64,000 nt of DNA. Origin: Mesodorylaimus sp. YZB2_4 (Eukaryota; Nematoda; Enoplea; Dorylaimida; Dorylaimidae). Below, piece after piece: positions 31,710-45,162 of this stretch. How positions within the stretch are numbered: position 1 is the first letter of the stretch; every line of letters begins with the position of its first letter. A program made the translations under genes and the position numbers. Below the pieces are notes generated by a model, which searched no databases, was not told the DNA's origin, and was given only the letters and a program-made list of their open reading frames with translations. The DNA lies in assembly GCA_030248295.1 (NCBI GenBank), contig JASANH010000878.1:36238-100237 (forward strand). Reading direction: 5' to 3'.

Positions 31710-34700
31710 ATGGCGGCCGAAGGCGATAATTTGGAACCGGAATTGTTACAAGCCGTTGCCGAGGCTGATTTTGGTCTCGGCGGAAATGAGCGCGGACACG
31801 GACATTTCTTCACCAAGAAAAATTACGGCAAACCTACTTATTGCCACCATTGCTGCGAGCTATTGTGGGGCATCCTCAGTCAAGGCTATACTTGCGAGGG
31901 TAAGTGTGTAGCTGTGCGGACCGACTGCACTTCGCTCCCATCTTCCAAGTCGAGCTACCGCCTTGCTTATTTTCTTATTTGCACGACACTACAGGCATCG
32001 CGCAGACAAAGAGAAAGGCCTAGGCTTAAAAATAAACTCGATTAGGCCGTCAGGATGCTTGATGGCTAATATCAATCTTGCTATTCTTGCGCGAACGCAG
32101 GTAAAAATTGTTTCGTGTTTAATGGTTAGTAAGCTACGACTTTATGTACGTCAGAGACGGGTTAGAATCGAGAAGATGCTGACGTTGAGCAATGCTTGCA
32201 CGAAATGCTTGAGCCTATTTTTATGCGTCTAACGAAGCGCGCGAAGCGGAAGTACCTATCTTTTCATGTACACGCAGCTTTAGCCGAGCGGCTGGCTTTG
32301 CTCTGACAACGGGAAACCACGCCTCAGTATCAACATTGCATCCTACCTCCATTCCCCTGCTGACGTCAGAGGGCTTATTTGAGATTCTGCGCCCCTGCTA
32401 GAGATGACGCGGCAACCATTCCACACCATTAAACATGTTGACATACGACTGGACTCTTATAAATTATGGATTCTAAAAATGACTGCTCATACCTAAAACT
32501 GTAAACGAACTTTAGGATGACAGGCCTCATAGAAAGCCATTGCCTCACCCAGGCGCAGTGCAAAGAAGCCTGAACTATTTCTACTGAAAACCATTTCAGT
32601 TAGAGTGATAATAAATGCCCACCTAGCGTCTAACAGGTGGCAGCACGGAGAGAGGGCCACCACTAGCTGTTGCTAAGTACGTTCCTAAAAGCACTTTTCG
32701 ATGGTTTCACAAATTAGATAACAGTTTACCCGCCTGCTGTTAGCTCGGATAGAAAGTGGCTGCCTTACCCGAAAATCAATCATGCTTCATTATTCGAAAA
32801 ACTCAGCCTATATAATACATAGGACGGGGCACAAATTCTGAGACATTTATAAGTTTTTCATGTAATTTTTGCTTTCAGTGTGCAATTTCACGTGCCACGA
32901 GAAATGTCTGAAGACAGTGGCTTCCTACTGTTCCGGGGTGGCCATGCAGTTGATCAAGGTAGTGTCCTGCCATGTTGCACAATGCGAACACTGCACAGGC
33001 TTTATTTTAGAATCCCGTTGCGCATTGCTGGTCAGAGCCCGGTTTAGTGAAACGAAAATTCTGTAGTGTATGTCGAAAACGGACCGACGACAGTATTTCG
33101 GTTGAGTGCGAAGGTAAGATAGCGTGGCAAAAGGCAGACAGAGACCATTTCTCACAGACAGGCCTTTCCAGTGTGCGAGTACTACGTGCATTTGGATTGT
33201 CAAGATTTGGCGGTCAGTGATTGCAAAGAGGCCACGACATACGTGCCTAGCTTAGAGCCGGTAGGTGTCTCTTGTCTGACACTTAGCGTGGCCAGAAGGG
33301 CAGTGACCGTCGAGAATCAGTCAGCAAGGGTGACGCTGACTCTCGTTTGCCAAAGTAGTCAGCTCGTTTCTTCAACCCGACTCTTTTCAAAAGATACGGC
33401 TCAAGCCAACCATTCACTTTTCAGACCGCCCATGTCCAACACCATCACTGGCGAGAAGGCAATTTACCGCAAGCGTCGAAATGCACTGTTTGCAAGAAGA
33501 CATGCTGTTCGTCGGAATGTTTGGCGGGCATGAGATGCGAATGGTGTGGCATAACTGTAAGTACAGACTCGACCTTTCCAACACTCATCTGACCACTGGG
33601 CCATGAGCAGGCGCACGCGACGTGCTATCGCCAAGCATCGAACGAGTGCGATTTTGGGGCATTGCGGAAAATTATGCTCCCGCCAAATTGTCTGACCATT
33701 CCCAGGGCCGAATTGCCCATGGAGCAACTGTTGAGCATTCGGATTAAAGAAAGGGAAAGTGTATCACCATTCAAAGACGCTCCTCCCGAAGAGGCCTCCT
33801 CGCTAACCATGGGCTCTTCTTCGGACGAGGCTGGAAAAGATAAGGAAGATTGTAAGTTAGATTGGCTTCGCTCATCGCCCCTTGGTTTATTCTATCTCCA
33901 TTCTGTAGATGAATCGATAAAGATCTACGATGGCACAGCTTCCTTGCAAAAGGGCGCTTACCGAATATGCAGCGTTCCAAAAACGGCCACTGTTCAGCAG
34001 ATTGTAGTAAGTTGTGTCCTCTCCTATGTCTTCTGGCAGTCCACATTGGATTGGCTTTTTCAGGTGGCAGCTTTACGCACATTCCATATACAAGACAATC
34101 CTCATAACTATTACGTTACACAGGTGCTCAATGAAGGTAAGCCAACTCTCCCGTTGCTTCCATTTCCTGTTCGAGCTCGTCTTGCAGACACGAGCAGCGA
34201 GACACTATACAGCCTCCCTCGTCTCTGGCTTGCCCTTGCACAGTAGTCAGCTTGCGAACGTAGCCCTTGCCAAACACGGTCACGTCAGGGGTCTAGTATA
34301 CGATAAGGTTACTTTATTGATCGGGACTATGAACGAGGCGTAAGCGGGTGAAAAACGTAATGAAATCATGCCTCAATGAGCCAGGGCGCTTTCCTTGCGC
34401 TGTCCCAGTATATTTCTAATGGCGAAACGGAGGAAGAGAAGAAGCCGCTTTTCCATGTCGATTGGTTCTTGTTTCTTGATTGAATTTATCCAAGGACTAG
34501 TCTTCTCCATTATGAGGCTCGCCGAGTTGTTGAACTCTATTATCGATTCGTGCACATCGAACAGCCGAAACTTTCACCAAATGCCATTTTACTTTAACAA
34601 AACGGAATTCGTACGTGCTAACCCTCACATATCAGACCCTCCCCCCCCCCCCTACGTCAACAATCACCCTGTTTGATTGGACACGAACTCTTGAATGGGT

Positions 34701-37700
34701 TCTACTCGACTGGAAAAAGTATCCTTTTTTTATTTTCCTAGAATGGGAGGGTGATGAGTGCACAGTGGCTCGGAATTAGAACTGAAGTCGACAGCAGGAA
34801 CTCATTAGACCCCCACACTGCACAGAGCTTGTCGAAGCAATCAAACTCAGGTATCACCAAGAAACATCACCCCTGGCTTCTGCCAGCACCAGTTATTTAC
34901 GAAACGTCTGAGAAAAGTCACGTGATTGTGTCCTATACTCATGTCCCGACGCAGGGTAAAAGTGGCTGCATACCTCATTTTTCTTATCAGCAATGGGTGG
35001 CTGACAGTCCCACTATCAGTGCTTTTTCTCACTGCTCAAGCGGAACAGAAGACCCCAAATTTTGCTTCTAGATGGCGCCGAAGAAGTACTGGACGATCCG
35101 CAGCCTCTGAAGGCTTTGAAATCAATTAATCAAATTTCGATGAGTGCAGTTTTGGCACAAAAAGCAAAAGCGCAATTATTTCTGCGATATAAGGATACTG
35201 ATCCTCAGAAAACGACACTCATCGTTTATGGCGGATGGCTGAGGTAACACACTTTACTCAATTCTTTCATCTCATTCTCAATCTGGGTCTTTGCAGGATA
35301 CCAGTCACATTCTGCAGCGTAACCATCGGGGCAGACGCGACAGTGGAGACAGTGATTGCCGAAGCTCTAACCAAATTCGGATTGACATTCTGCGATTTCA
35401 GCACATATAATCTGGTCGAAGTATCTCTTGATCGAGGAGGTAGGGAGTGGTTTTTGGTGCTGTTGAAATCGTTAACTTCTTTTTTGCAGTGGTTGAGAGG
35501 TCGTTGGAGAGAAATGAAAACATGCTGCAAGAAGTTCAAAGCTTGAGAAATGTAAGTTTTATCGGGAATTCCAGCATGAAGAGGTGCAGTTGAGTGCATT
35601 ATATTTTAGAGCTCCCTGAAACGCTTCCAACTGACGAGATTTTATTTGCAAGAAAAAGAAGATCCGCACGGATCCAATGTGGCCGTGTTTGTAGGCAATT
35701 TGCCGCCGTCGCTAGCTCAACGCCAATACGAAAGGATATTGTTGAGGCTGCTAGGAGCCGATGGTAAGCCATTCTTCATTGATAAGGATTTTTGGGTATT
35801 CAATCAATAATTTGAATTTTTCTGTCCAGAAAAGCCTTTTACTGCAATCGGGCCAATTTACTACGAATACGGTTCTCTAGTTATAACTTTCAATTCGCCA
35901 AAGGCGGCGACCAAAGCGTGTTTAAAACTGCAAAAGGCCACGTACGAGGAGAAAAAACTGTTGGTATTGTGCTTACCCAACATACAAGTGAATTTGCAAT
36001 TGTTCTCCGCATTGCGAATTGGTGGCAGGGTCTTGTTTTAGTCTCACATGATTCCCCGCGACGTCGAGCCTCTGATGGTGCTGGTGAACGTGAAGAGCGG
36101 TGGCTGTCAAGGGCTTGATTTGATAAGAGCTTTCCGAAAATTATTGAACCCCTTCCAAGTATTTGATATTCTCAATGGAGGTCCCCTAGTTGGGTAAGTG
36201 CTCTTTGATTCAGTGATCGATTCCTGCAGATTCGGAAGTCGACGTTACTCTAAACCTTGAGGCGAGAGAGAATCGAACCTGCGCAGTTCACTTTAATGCA
36301 CTGTCAGTACAAGGGGCTGTGTATCGGAGTCTCGCCTCCCCTTTTCCAAGTCACTTGACCATACCACAGTCTAATTCTAGTAGGCCCGACTCGACCCTGA
36401 TTTTACAGTGGTCTATGATAGTTACACGCCAGCTACTTTGAATTTAGGCTTTATGTGTTTCGAAATCTTCCAAAGTATCGAATCTTAGTTTGTGGCGGTG
36501 ATGGCACAGTGGGCTGGGTACTCCAATGCCTGGATATCGTAGGCCAAGATTCCGTGTGCTCGTCACCGCCTTGCGGAGTGGTTCCGTTGGGCACAGGTGA
36601 GTGATCTATCCCATAGTCAGTTCGCTCAGAGGGGGGACAGTTTTGTCGCGTTCAGGCAACGATCTCGCTCGCGTCCTTCGATGGGGCGGTGGATACACGG
36701 GCCAAGAAGATCCATTGCAGATCCTAAAAGATGTTATCGAAGCTGAGGAAGTCCGTTTGGACAGGTACCTATTGTTTTAGGACTGCCTGACCCTCAACCT
36801 CATGGACATACATGTTTCAGGTGGACATTAGTTTTCCACGCACAAGAACCCTCAGAATTGCCCTCGTCGTCCGAGCAGAATCCGGACACGGCATTACAAA
36901 TGAACAATCCCGAAGACCAGACGTCCATGATCATCATGAACAACTATTTTGGGATCGGGATCGATGCCGATGTGTGTCTAGCGTTTCATCGAGCACGCGA
37001 AGAGAATCCTGAGAAATTCAATTCAAGAATGCACAATAAAAGAAAATATTTTGAAATCGGGCTGAAAAAATTTTTGAATCAAAAATTGTGCAAAGATTTG
37101 CATACAAAAATCAAATTGGAAGTGGATAGCAAACCGATCGAATTGCCAGCCATCGAAGGATTGATTGTGCTCAACATTCCTTGGTAAGCCTGGCCTTACA
37201 TCCTTGCCGAACACTTGATGTGATTTCCGTTTCAGTTGGGCATCTGGTGCGAATCCGTGGGGTCCGGACAAAGAGGAAAGTGGATTCACTAAACCGACTC
37301 ATTATGATGGCTTATTGGAAATCATCGGCGTCACCGGTGTCGTGCATTTGGGCCAAATACAAACTGGAATGAGCGTGGGCATACGTATCGCCCAAGGAGG
37401 CCATGTGAGTCAAGAATTCCCTATTTTTGCTATAAAAGCTTACAAAATTCAAATTTTAGATAAAAATCGTGACCAGTAATGAGCTACCAGTCCAAGTCGA
37501 TGGAGAGCCCCAAATGAACCCTCCTGGAACCACCACCATTTTGAAATCTGCTTTGAAGGTGGGTCGGCTGGCTCTGGCATCTATTACTAACCCTGATTAC
37601 AAGAGGGGAAGACCTTCGAATAGGTTTGATATGTGCCATACTTGGTCTGAAATGCAAGTGCAGGATTCAAGTTGTGGAATGCTATATGTGTGATCACACC

Positions 37701-37948
37701 ACCAATGCACACTATTTTAGGCGACGATGTTGAAAAAGTCCAAATCCAAGCGTCGTCAACCAGATCAGCAGTTGCAGAATCGAGCCAGTGGTGGAGGGAC
37801 CGTCTCCGTAGCGACTTCATCGAGCGCATCTAGCGGGACATCGACCACGGCTGCCATGTCTAGAGAGCAGCTGGCGGCGGGTGTAGTGCCCATATTGCCG
37901 CATCCAATTAGCTACCTACTCCAAGAGCCGGAAGATGAGTTTCTATAG
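31710..37948 (+). CDS. dgk-1: Diacylglycerol kinase theta (dgk-1-like), 20 exons
   Basis: Phosphorylates diacylglycerol to phosphatidic acid. In C. elegans the orthologue dampens DAG signalling and acetylcholine release. Exons: 31710-31899, 32879-32958, 33011-33113, 33172-33260, 33425-33556, 33611-33851, 33909-34006, 34064-34136, 35072-35243, 35297-35439, 35490-35551, 35610-35763, 35830-35987, 36042-36193, 36448-36596, 36656-36764, 36821-37183, 37236-37404, 37460-37558, 37721-37948. All phases agree, giving ~987 residues. Three C1 domains come first ([55 protein letters not shown]), as in the theta class. A Ser-rich linker and two Ras-association-like segments follow, with YLQEKEDP before the catalytic core. 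The core has [11 protein letters not shown] and the ATP-binding CGGDGTVGW (~630), and the accessory domain has [13 protein letters not shown] and [13 protein letters not shown]. Catalytic residues look intact. Confidence 0.93.
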
Positions 37949-39086
37949 TACGCGTGGTAAGTACACGATGACCTTTTATGGTAGATGGTTTGCTGTGTAG
38001 GCGGATTTTCTGTGTATACTAGGAAAAATGTGATAAGTTTATACCACGTCGCGTGTCATGTATTTGTCGTCTCTTTCGTACATTCCAGAGTATTTTTTGT
38101 CTTTTTCTCAGGTGGGTTACGTAATTAGGGTTTCGCTTAGCGGGCATTCGTTAGATTCTTAGAGATCATAATTATAGCTTCTACAGTCAGCTCGGATGTA
38201 CTTTTAGAAAAGGTGATGTTTCAGTTAGTTTGTCATCATTGTTGCACTTTTTGTCTTGTACCTCGCTTTTCTATCTTATCTTTCCGAAGCCAGTTCCTAT
38301 TTCCCAAACAGTTATTGCGGTCTTCCAACTAAGAATGGCCAACAGAGCTGGCTAACCTGTCCATAATAGGCAACTGCTGCTGGTTGTTTCCCACTTTCCC
38401 ATGTCCTCTGAAATACTGTAGATCTGGTAGGCAATCGACACCTGTGTCTATCCTTCTTATGCACCTTCTACGAATTCTTTGTCGTACTTACGATGTAAGA
38501 GCACCAATCTGTATTTTTGTGGTCTTAATCAAATTCAATGTGGGCGCGAATAATGGTAATAAAGTTGAAGTGGCATGGCATTTGGGTTCGTCGTTGATGA
38601 GGTCTGTCAGTGCAGGAATGACCTAAAGCCACGAGGTGACAATGTGCCTGAATTTACTGCACGCACCTGTAGTCCGGTCCCAGTGTAATTGTGTGTGTTG
38701 GGGCTGAATACGTGCAAAGTGTAGAAGTTCGACTGGCAATCGATCCTCTGCGCGGAGCCGGCAGCTGGGAGCGTCACCCGTCAGGGTGAGGTTTCAGCAA
38801 TGGATGAGGTCGAAAGACTTGGTGTCATGAGTTTTTGGTGCAAAAAGCTCAACCGGTCACTCCCTTCAGTAATACTGACCCAGTCATATTACAAATATGA
38901 CAAATACATTGACCGGCCAAACAGGAACAAGCACCAGTGATACAATTGATGAGTAATGCTCGAAAGGAGACATAAAAATTGTGTACATATAGGCGATGAA
39001 TATGCAATGATATAAATGAAACCGATGAAACCAGACACAGGAAATATCGGCCGACCTGGTACTGGTAACTGGTTGATAGTGATGGA

Positions 39087-39166
39087 CCAGCAGCTGTGCT
39101 ATTGAAAAAATTGCATGGATGCAATGGACCAGTGTGACCAGATGCTTTGCACATTGCTTCGTAGAA
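39087..39166 (-). pseudogene. Inverted partial copy of ACE-like exon 4
   Basis: On the minus strand these 80 bases read [20 protein letters not shown] and on through FNSTAAG. They match 44069-44148 of the ACE-like gene with only about three base differences, giving H-P-C for H-Q-C and N-S-T for N-N-T. Similarity stops abruptly on both sides. No other exon of the gene is nearby, so this is a fragment, not a second gene. Confidence 0.85.
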
Positions 39167-40026
39167 GGTGCATCTCACGATTAGATGCATTGGGGATCGA
39201 TAGACATACAGTAAAAGCAACTAAAGTCCCTCAAATTAGGTCTAAACGCTAGCCCTACAGTAACTTTGCGGGGGGAGTTGAAAAGCTGTTGCGCGCTTCC
39301 AGTGGTCTACCGTTCGGCCACTTGTCGTCGGTGTCACGATAAAATTGTCCTCAGCAATGTCCGAACAGAATGTGCTCATATACGTATAAATATCCTGGAC
39401 ATAATATCCGCAACAAAATGTCCTGAACATCTTGTCCTCGACACAAGGATTTTGTGTGTGTAAATGACCTAAAGATTATATGACGTTTTGCGCAAGTCAT
39501 TCTGAGGACATTAACTATGAGAACACTTTATCCCCGGATGTATTGCGGCAGGACAATTTGTTCAGGATATCCCTTGTCGTCGACTGTTCGAACAATGGAA
39601 AGTTGATTCGGTCAATACGGTATATTTTGAGAGAACACTTGAGACACACCGCGCCCTCGATTCACGGGAAACTACACTCCACTATCTAAATCTTCACAGC
39701 CAGATCCAGTATCTTCTATTATCCTCTTTACGCTCCCACTTTACACTACTGCCCATGCCTGCCCATCGCATCGCCACTCTTCCGCCTTCTTAGCTCGCGG
39801 TCGCGACGCCCCTGCTTCATTTGAGGTCAAAGCAGATGCTAAAAATTCTGAGCAAAACAACTTACATGACGTATTCCCTAATTTACTGAGGTAGCATAGA
39901 TGAAAAGTTGCTTTCAGAATAAGCGAACTAGTCAGCATTGGCATAGGCTAGTGTTGCCATACGGAAAATCAAAACTCGAACATGCTCAGACATGTCATTT
40001 ACTATCGCCATGCATCAGTAGAATGC

Positions 40027-40372
40027 ACGCGGCCGCGGTGGTGCAGCGGTTCGGCATTCGTCTCTCCATATTGCTTAGGAGGAAAAGGCTGAACTCGACA
40101 GGGTTTGATCCCTGGTGATTGAGGTCGGTTTGCGAACCATAAACCCTCGCTGACCTTGCACACCAGGCTGTGAATGGCTCGCTTGGTACAGTCGAGAGGA
40201 GAGACGGAAGCCACAGAAATAGGCACTCTCACAATCAGTCCACACGCCATCGTCCGAGGAAATCGGTGTCTAGTCCATAATACCCTAGTGGAGACATGCA
40301 GCAGAGGGACGCTGCTGTGTGTGCTAATCCCGCACAGCCGAGCTTGTAAGGTTTGACTGCTGGCAAGCCACA
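40027..40372 (+). repeat. tRNA-derived SINE family B, copy 2
   Basis: The head is GCGGTGGTGCAGCGGTTCGG (A-box-like), followed ~55 bases on by the B box GGGTTTGATCCCTGG. Then come 'gtttgcgaaccataaaccct' and 'cgctgaccttgcacacc', as in the inverse copy at 12283-12660. It ends near 'gtttgactgctggcaagcca'. Confidence 0.8.
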
Positions 40373-41780
40373 AAAAAGATCAGTAAAATGCACTCACTCA
40401 AGCACACGAGAAGAAGTACAGAATGCGTTACTCGAAACATTAGAGGGCCACTGATTTCTATTTTTTCCAAATTCAAAAATCTTGCTAACTTGTACATAGT
40501 GCTGTATGAACTCTTCAGTGGTGAGTCGGAAGAGGTCGGTAGAATTCTAAGGTTTTTTTTTCGGTGTGGTTTTCGCATAGGGTCCAAGCAGATTGATGAG
40601 TTGCAGGAAAAACACGAAAACCCCTCTATTGCTACAGGGTGCGCAGGGAGACTGTTTTTGTCACGCGGGCCATGCGAGACAGACGTCCAGACTCAACTGA
40701 TAGTGCACTGATCGTAAGTCTGTTGCAATGCTGTTGATATTGCTGGCGATCTATAAGCCTTTTAGTAACTTCTGACCTACGAGAAACTAAGCGATTGCTA
40801 ATAACTTCGAACATCCCCACAGTTCTAGACCATGTTTGAGGGGGGTACAGGTACTAGTTAGGGTAGTAAGTAGTGGATGCCATGCCAAACGCGGGTGCAC
40901 GCGCGCACTCTCAAGGGAATGCAGGAAACCGTCCAATCCACGGACAGTCAAACCCACGCGCAATCTGGTGAGATGGAGACACCATATTCATTTCGACAAA
41001 CGATTCGAGTTTGTTCAAAATTGACTCTTTTTGGTTGACAATACGTTTCTTAGTAAGATAGCGCAATCTCAAAGAAACTGTACTTTATCTTGCCAAATCG
41101 AGCATAGCCGAAAGTTGACATTTTGATGTGTAGTTTTTCTTAAAACCAATACTTTTACTTGAAGTTTTTGGTAGAAGCAATTTGCCCCTCTCCAGTAAGT
41201 CGTTATTCAGAGGTCTTTTTTCAAGTCTAGCCTGGCAAGCAATCTTCTAGCAATTTTTCAAAGCTACAAGTGTTTATTCAAGAAAATAGTGTCATACGAT
41301 TCTTTTCGGTTCCTTTTATAAAAATTGACATGAGAAAGGCCATTGAATAAATAAAATGCTTTTAGCAACCGCAGTCTAGGCCGTCTGCCCATTACTGACA
41401 CGGGTAGACTTGTCTCGGTATGCAAGAGAGAACGAAGTGTACACCACACATTTTGGATTATTTGCTCTCGGTCTGAGAAGAAAAAGGCTCCGAACCAGAT
41501 TGGCCAACCGGTTAAGACTGACTGACTTAATGTCAATAGGCGCTTCTATAAATGGAACCTCGTCGAAAAATACGTTCCTCTCTTCGTTTTGCCAATGAAA
41601 GTGTTTACGCTGTGGTTTTGCGTACGTGTGTAGATTTCGCGATCAGTCTTGTTCGACGAACTTTATGGCCAACTCATTTATGCTTGTGCTCCTGCAACCG
41701 GTTCGCGTTTGTTAGCTTGGGGATCCAACAATTTTTGATGTCTGCTTTATTCAAGCAGAGTTACCCAGCATAGTCGATTT

Positions 41781-41790
41781 TGCATTTCAG
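41781..41790 (+). promoter_or_regulatory. Probable trans-splice acceptor of the ACE-like gene
   Basis: TGCATTTCAG ends two bases before the ATG at 41793. A spliced leader joined here would leave a minimal 5' UTR, as is common in nematodes. Confidence 0.7.
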
Positions 41791-41792
41791 AG

Positions 41793-44700
41793 ATGCTGTG
41801 GCTCGGAACGGCTCTCTTTTTCATTCCGTGCATTTCCAATCGACTTGCAGTCGGAGTGGACTTTTCTACACCAGAACAATGGCTGGAATGGTACAACCAT
41901 ACAATGACCTTGGAAGCAGAGGAGAATGTGATTGCCAACTGGAACTACGAAACGAATATCACTGATGAAAATCTTGAGGTTTCTACAAAATCTGACGCCA
42001 AATTATTAGCAGTCCAAATAGCAGCAGCCGATAATGCCAGTGCGTTTTTGAAACAACACGGAGAATTGAAACCGATAACGAAACGGCTATTAACAAAAAT
42101 ATCAAAAACTGGTTTGCGATTGGATGACGAAGATGCCCAGACGTATAGCAGAATAAGAGGTACGTACCCGAGTCTCACATGTTAGGAAGCTATGGCATGC
42201 ATTTGGGCAAACTATATCTGAAACTACATTTTACACATACTATGAATAAGTACGGCACTTCATATGTTTGATCGCACCGCGAACTCCCTCTAGTAGTGGC
42301 ATTGCGCCTTCACGAGACCTTAAGTACAACATTCATTCACGGGTGTGTAAAATATGGTTTCAGATACAATAATACAGGTTGTCTATGAATGAGTTCTAAG
42401 GATAAGTGATTAGTGAGAACGGTGGGTGTCTATGCTTCTTAAAAAGCCCCCTCTCGTTGGGGTGGCACTTACCGTTAGTAGCTGTGTTCATGGGGCGTTT
42501 TAAAGGAGACGTCAGCAGCGATTGTAGATACATTTCGCAAATGTGCATCAAGAGCCCCGTCTTTCCTGTTCAAGGCCTTACTGATTCGAGGACGGGATTG
42601 CAATTTGTTATTCGTTACTGTTTAGGAAACATGAGCGCCATCTACAGCACATCTAAAATATGTTCAATGGATGAAAAAACCTTAAAACTCGACTGCAACA
42701 AGCAATGGCAATTGAATCCGGATTTGGAAGACCTATTTCACCGTAATCGAAACTACGATGTCCTCAGTTACGCGTGGAAGGCATGGCACGACGATACTGG
42801 CCGCCCTATTCTACCTTTGTACAAGGAGTTTGTGGCGCTGGGTAACAAAGGCGCACGCAATGATGGATTCACGGATACGGGTGATTATTGGCGTTTCTTG
42901 TACGAGGAACCAGATTTTCGGTCGATGCTGGAGGACCTGTGGTACGAAGTGCTGCCACTCTACGAGCAATTACATACTTACGTCAGACGCAAATTACGTC
43001 AGAAGTACCCGAATCGTTTCACCACAAGCGCAATACCGGCTCACATCTTTGGCAATATGTGGGCTCAAGACTGGACTAGCATCTCCGATATTACATCCCC
43101 CTACCCGACCAAGTCAACAGTCGACGTCACCGAAGCTATGAAAAACCAGAACTATACGGCAACCAAGATTTTTCACGTAGCTGACAATTTTTTCGCGTCG
43201 TTGGGTATGATACCATTGCCGCCAACATTTTGGGAAAAGAGCATGTTTGAGAAACCACAAAATCGTGATGTCGTTTGTCACGCTTCGGCTTGGGATTTCG
43301 CAAAATATCATGACGTCCGGATCAAAATGTGCACAAAAATCGATATGGACAATTTGATTACTGTACACCATGAACAAGGGCACACACAGTACTACCTGCA
43401 ATACGCAAATCAGCCATTCACGTTTCGGTATGTCCACCAGCCACTACACCGTGTCCCAAAAATATTTGCTCAACTTTTAACTTCGATAATACTCAGGCTA
43501 ATATTCGCGCGGGAAATTCAAATCGCATGTTGAGCGAGGACTTTTGAGACACTGTGTCAGAGTCGACAGTTGCTGCCAGTGATTCGACATAAAGTGCTTG
43601 TTCGCTTTTCAGGGAAGGTGCAAATCCAGGGTTTCATGAAGCCATTGGCGATTCTATCGCGTTATCAGTGAGCACTCCAGAGTACTTGAAGACAATTGGG
43701 TTGTTGCAGTAAGTTTTCACCAGACCCTGATGGCAATTATAATTTATGTATAATCTGCTATTTTAGTGACTACACACCCGATCCGGAACAAGACATCAAT
43801 TACTTATTCCGTATCGCTTGTGAAAAGATAGCCTTCTTGCCATTCGGCTATTTGATCGATCAATGGCGATGGAGCGTTTTTAACGAGAGCATACCAGTCC
43901 AAGAATGGAATCAGTATTGGTGGGTATTGCGGTACAAGTACCAAGGCTTGGTACCACCAGTGCAGAGGGTGTCGGGTCGAGATTTCGATCCTGGAGCCAA
44001 GTATCACGTCCCAGCTAACAGCGCTTACATTCACTACTTTGTGGCTCATATTCTTCAATTCGAATTCTACGAAGCAATGTGCAAAGCATCTGGTCACACT
44101 GGTCCATTGCATCAATGCAATTTCTTCAATAACACAGCTGCTGGCGATCTGTTTGGAAAGATGTTGCGTATGGGCAGCTCGACCCATTGGAAACATGCTT
44201 TACAGGTAAGGCTCCGCTCCAGACAGTGACTTTCTTTACTTCTGCAACTGCAATAGCGAGACGGTTCGACTCCCACTCTGGCCTCATGTTCTCATTCTGT
44301 TTCTGCTTCATTCTCTACAGACTGTTGAGTGAATTGCACTTACAATTGGTGTTACTAGCTGTCATTTCGAGAAATGGCAGGGTACTGGCGGGGAACGGGG
44401 GGGGGGGGGGGGGGTGCAGGGAGATGGCGGAATAAGTGGTAGTTCGCCAAACCAGACCTGACCGGTGACATGCCTTCGTAATTTGAGGGGGGGGGTGGGA
44501 TACGTTTTTTCCACTTTGCTGATCTCTACATTTTCTCGCCTTTTAGTCATGTAAAATTCTCACTTTCACTGCAATAAGCATGCTTTGTCAGCCCCGGTCG
44601 CACTGGTTAACTAGCCATTTCAGATCCAAGACTGCACATCCACTGTACCCATTTCAGATCATGGTAGGTGCACGCAAAATGTCAGCTGGCTCAGTCATTC

Positions 44701-44822
44701 GATACTTCGATCCTTTGATCAAATGGTTGGAAAAGCAGAATGAAGGTGAGTGCTTCGGATGGGGATACGATTGGCCGAAAGAAGTTGTTGCCAAATTGAA
44801 ACAACCACGGTGCAATCCGTGA
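41793..44822 (+). CDS. Angiotensin-converting-enzyme-like M2 peptidyl-dipeptidase
   Basis: Exons are 41793-42159, 42626-43427, 43613-43708, 43767-44205 and 44658-44822, with all phases agreeing; 622 residues. A signal peptide ([15 protein letters not shown]) precedes one M2 domain. The zinc site is complete: HHEQGH gives H371-E-Q-G-H375, and FHEAIGD supplies the third ligand E399, with the 24-residue spacing of known ACEs. Other landmarks are [43 protein letters not shown] and GHTGPLHQC. The family cleaves C-terminal dipeptides from secreted peptides. The C. elegans homologue ACN-1, in contrast, lacks the zinc ligands. No C-terminal membrane anchor is seen, so it is probably secreted. At the position of the second chloride-binding Arg of mammalian ACE (YIRYF) the sequence reads YIHYF. 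Intron 4 holds G-tract simple repeats. Confidence 0.92.
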
Positions 44823-45162
44823 GCGATACGAGTTTATAATTTCAAACTTCTTTTTCTACCATTCGCTTTCTAAGTTTTGAAAATGACATTTTTCGTGGAT
44901 TGTTGCAAAAAATTTGCTCTCTGTGATCTTTGCTTGTGATTTTGAGCACCAGATTAGCAAACGATACTTTCAGGACAAACTCAATCTGTAACTGCTTTCT
45001 TACTTTTGCGGGCTTGGTTTAAAGTAAAATTATGGTATAAGACTTGATTATTACACATATCTACAATAACTAGTGATAAGGCACGATGAAAACATCTTAC
45101 AGCCATTGCTGCATTGCAGAGAAACTTGAATATAACATGCGCTATTGCCTATACAAATCACG
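44823..45162. other. Intergenic between convergent ACE-like and cuticlin genes
   Basis: A 340-base gap between the tail-to-tail stop codons of the two genes. It is AT-rich and must contain both 3' UTRs; no canonical AATAAA stands out on either strand. Confidence 0.5.

Larger units (their letters stand above)
37949..41780. other. Intergenic between DGK and ACE-like genes
   Basis: It holds the DGK 3' UTR (a possible AATAAA near 38559), an inverted 80-base copy of an ACE-like exon (39087-39166) and a full SINE family B copy (40027-40372). The rest is unremarkable; ORFs up to ~124 codons lack support apart from the ACE fragment. Confidence 0.5.

Noticed and set aside
32277..32340. tRNA-Ser-like sequence in DGK intron 1
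   Set aside because: TTTAGCCGAGCGGCTGG resembles an A box, but no B box follows at a suitable distance.
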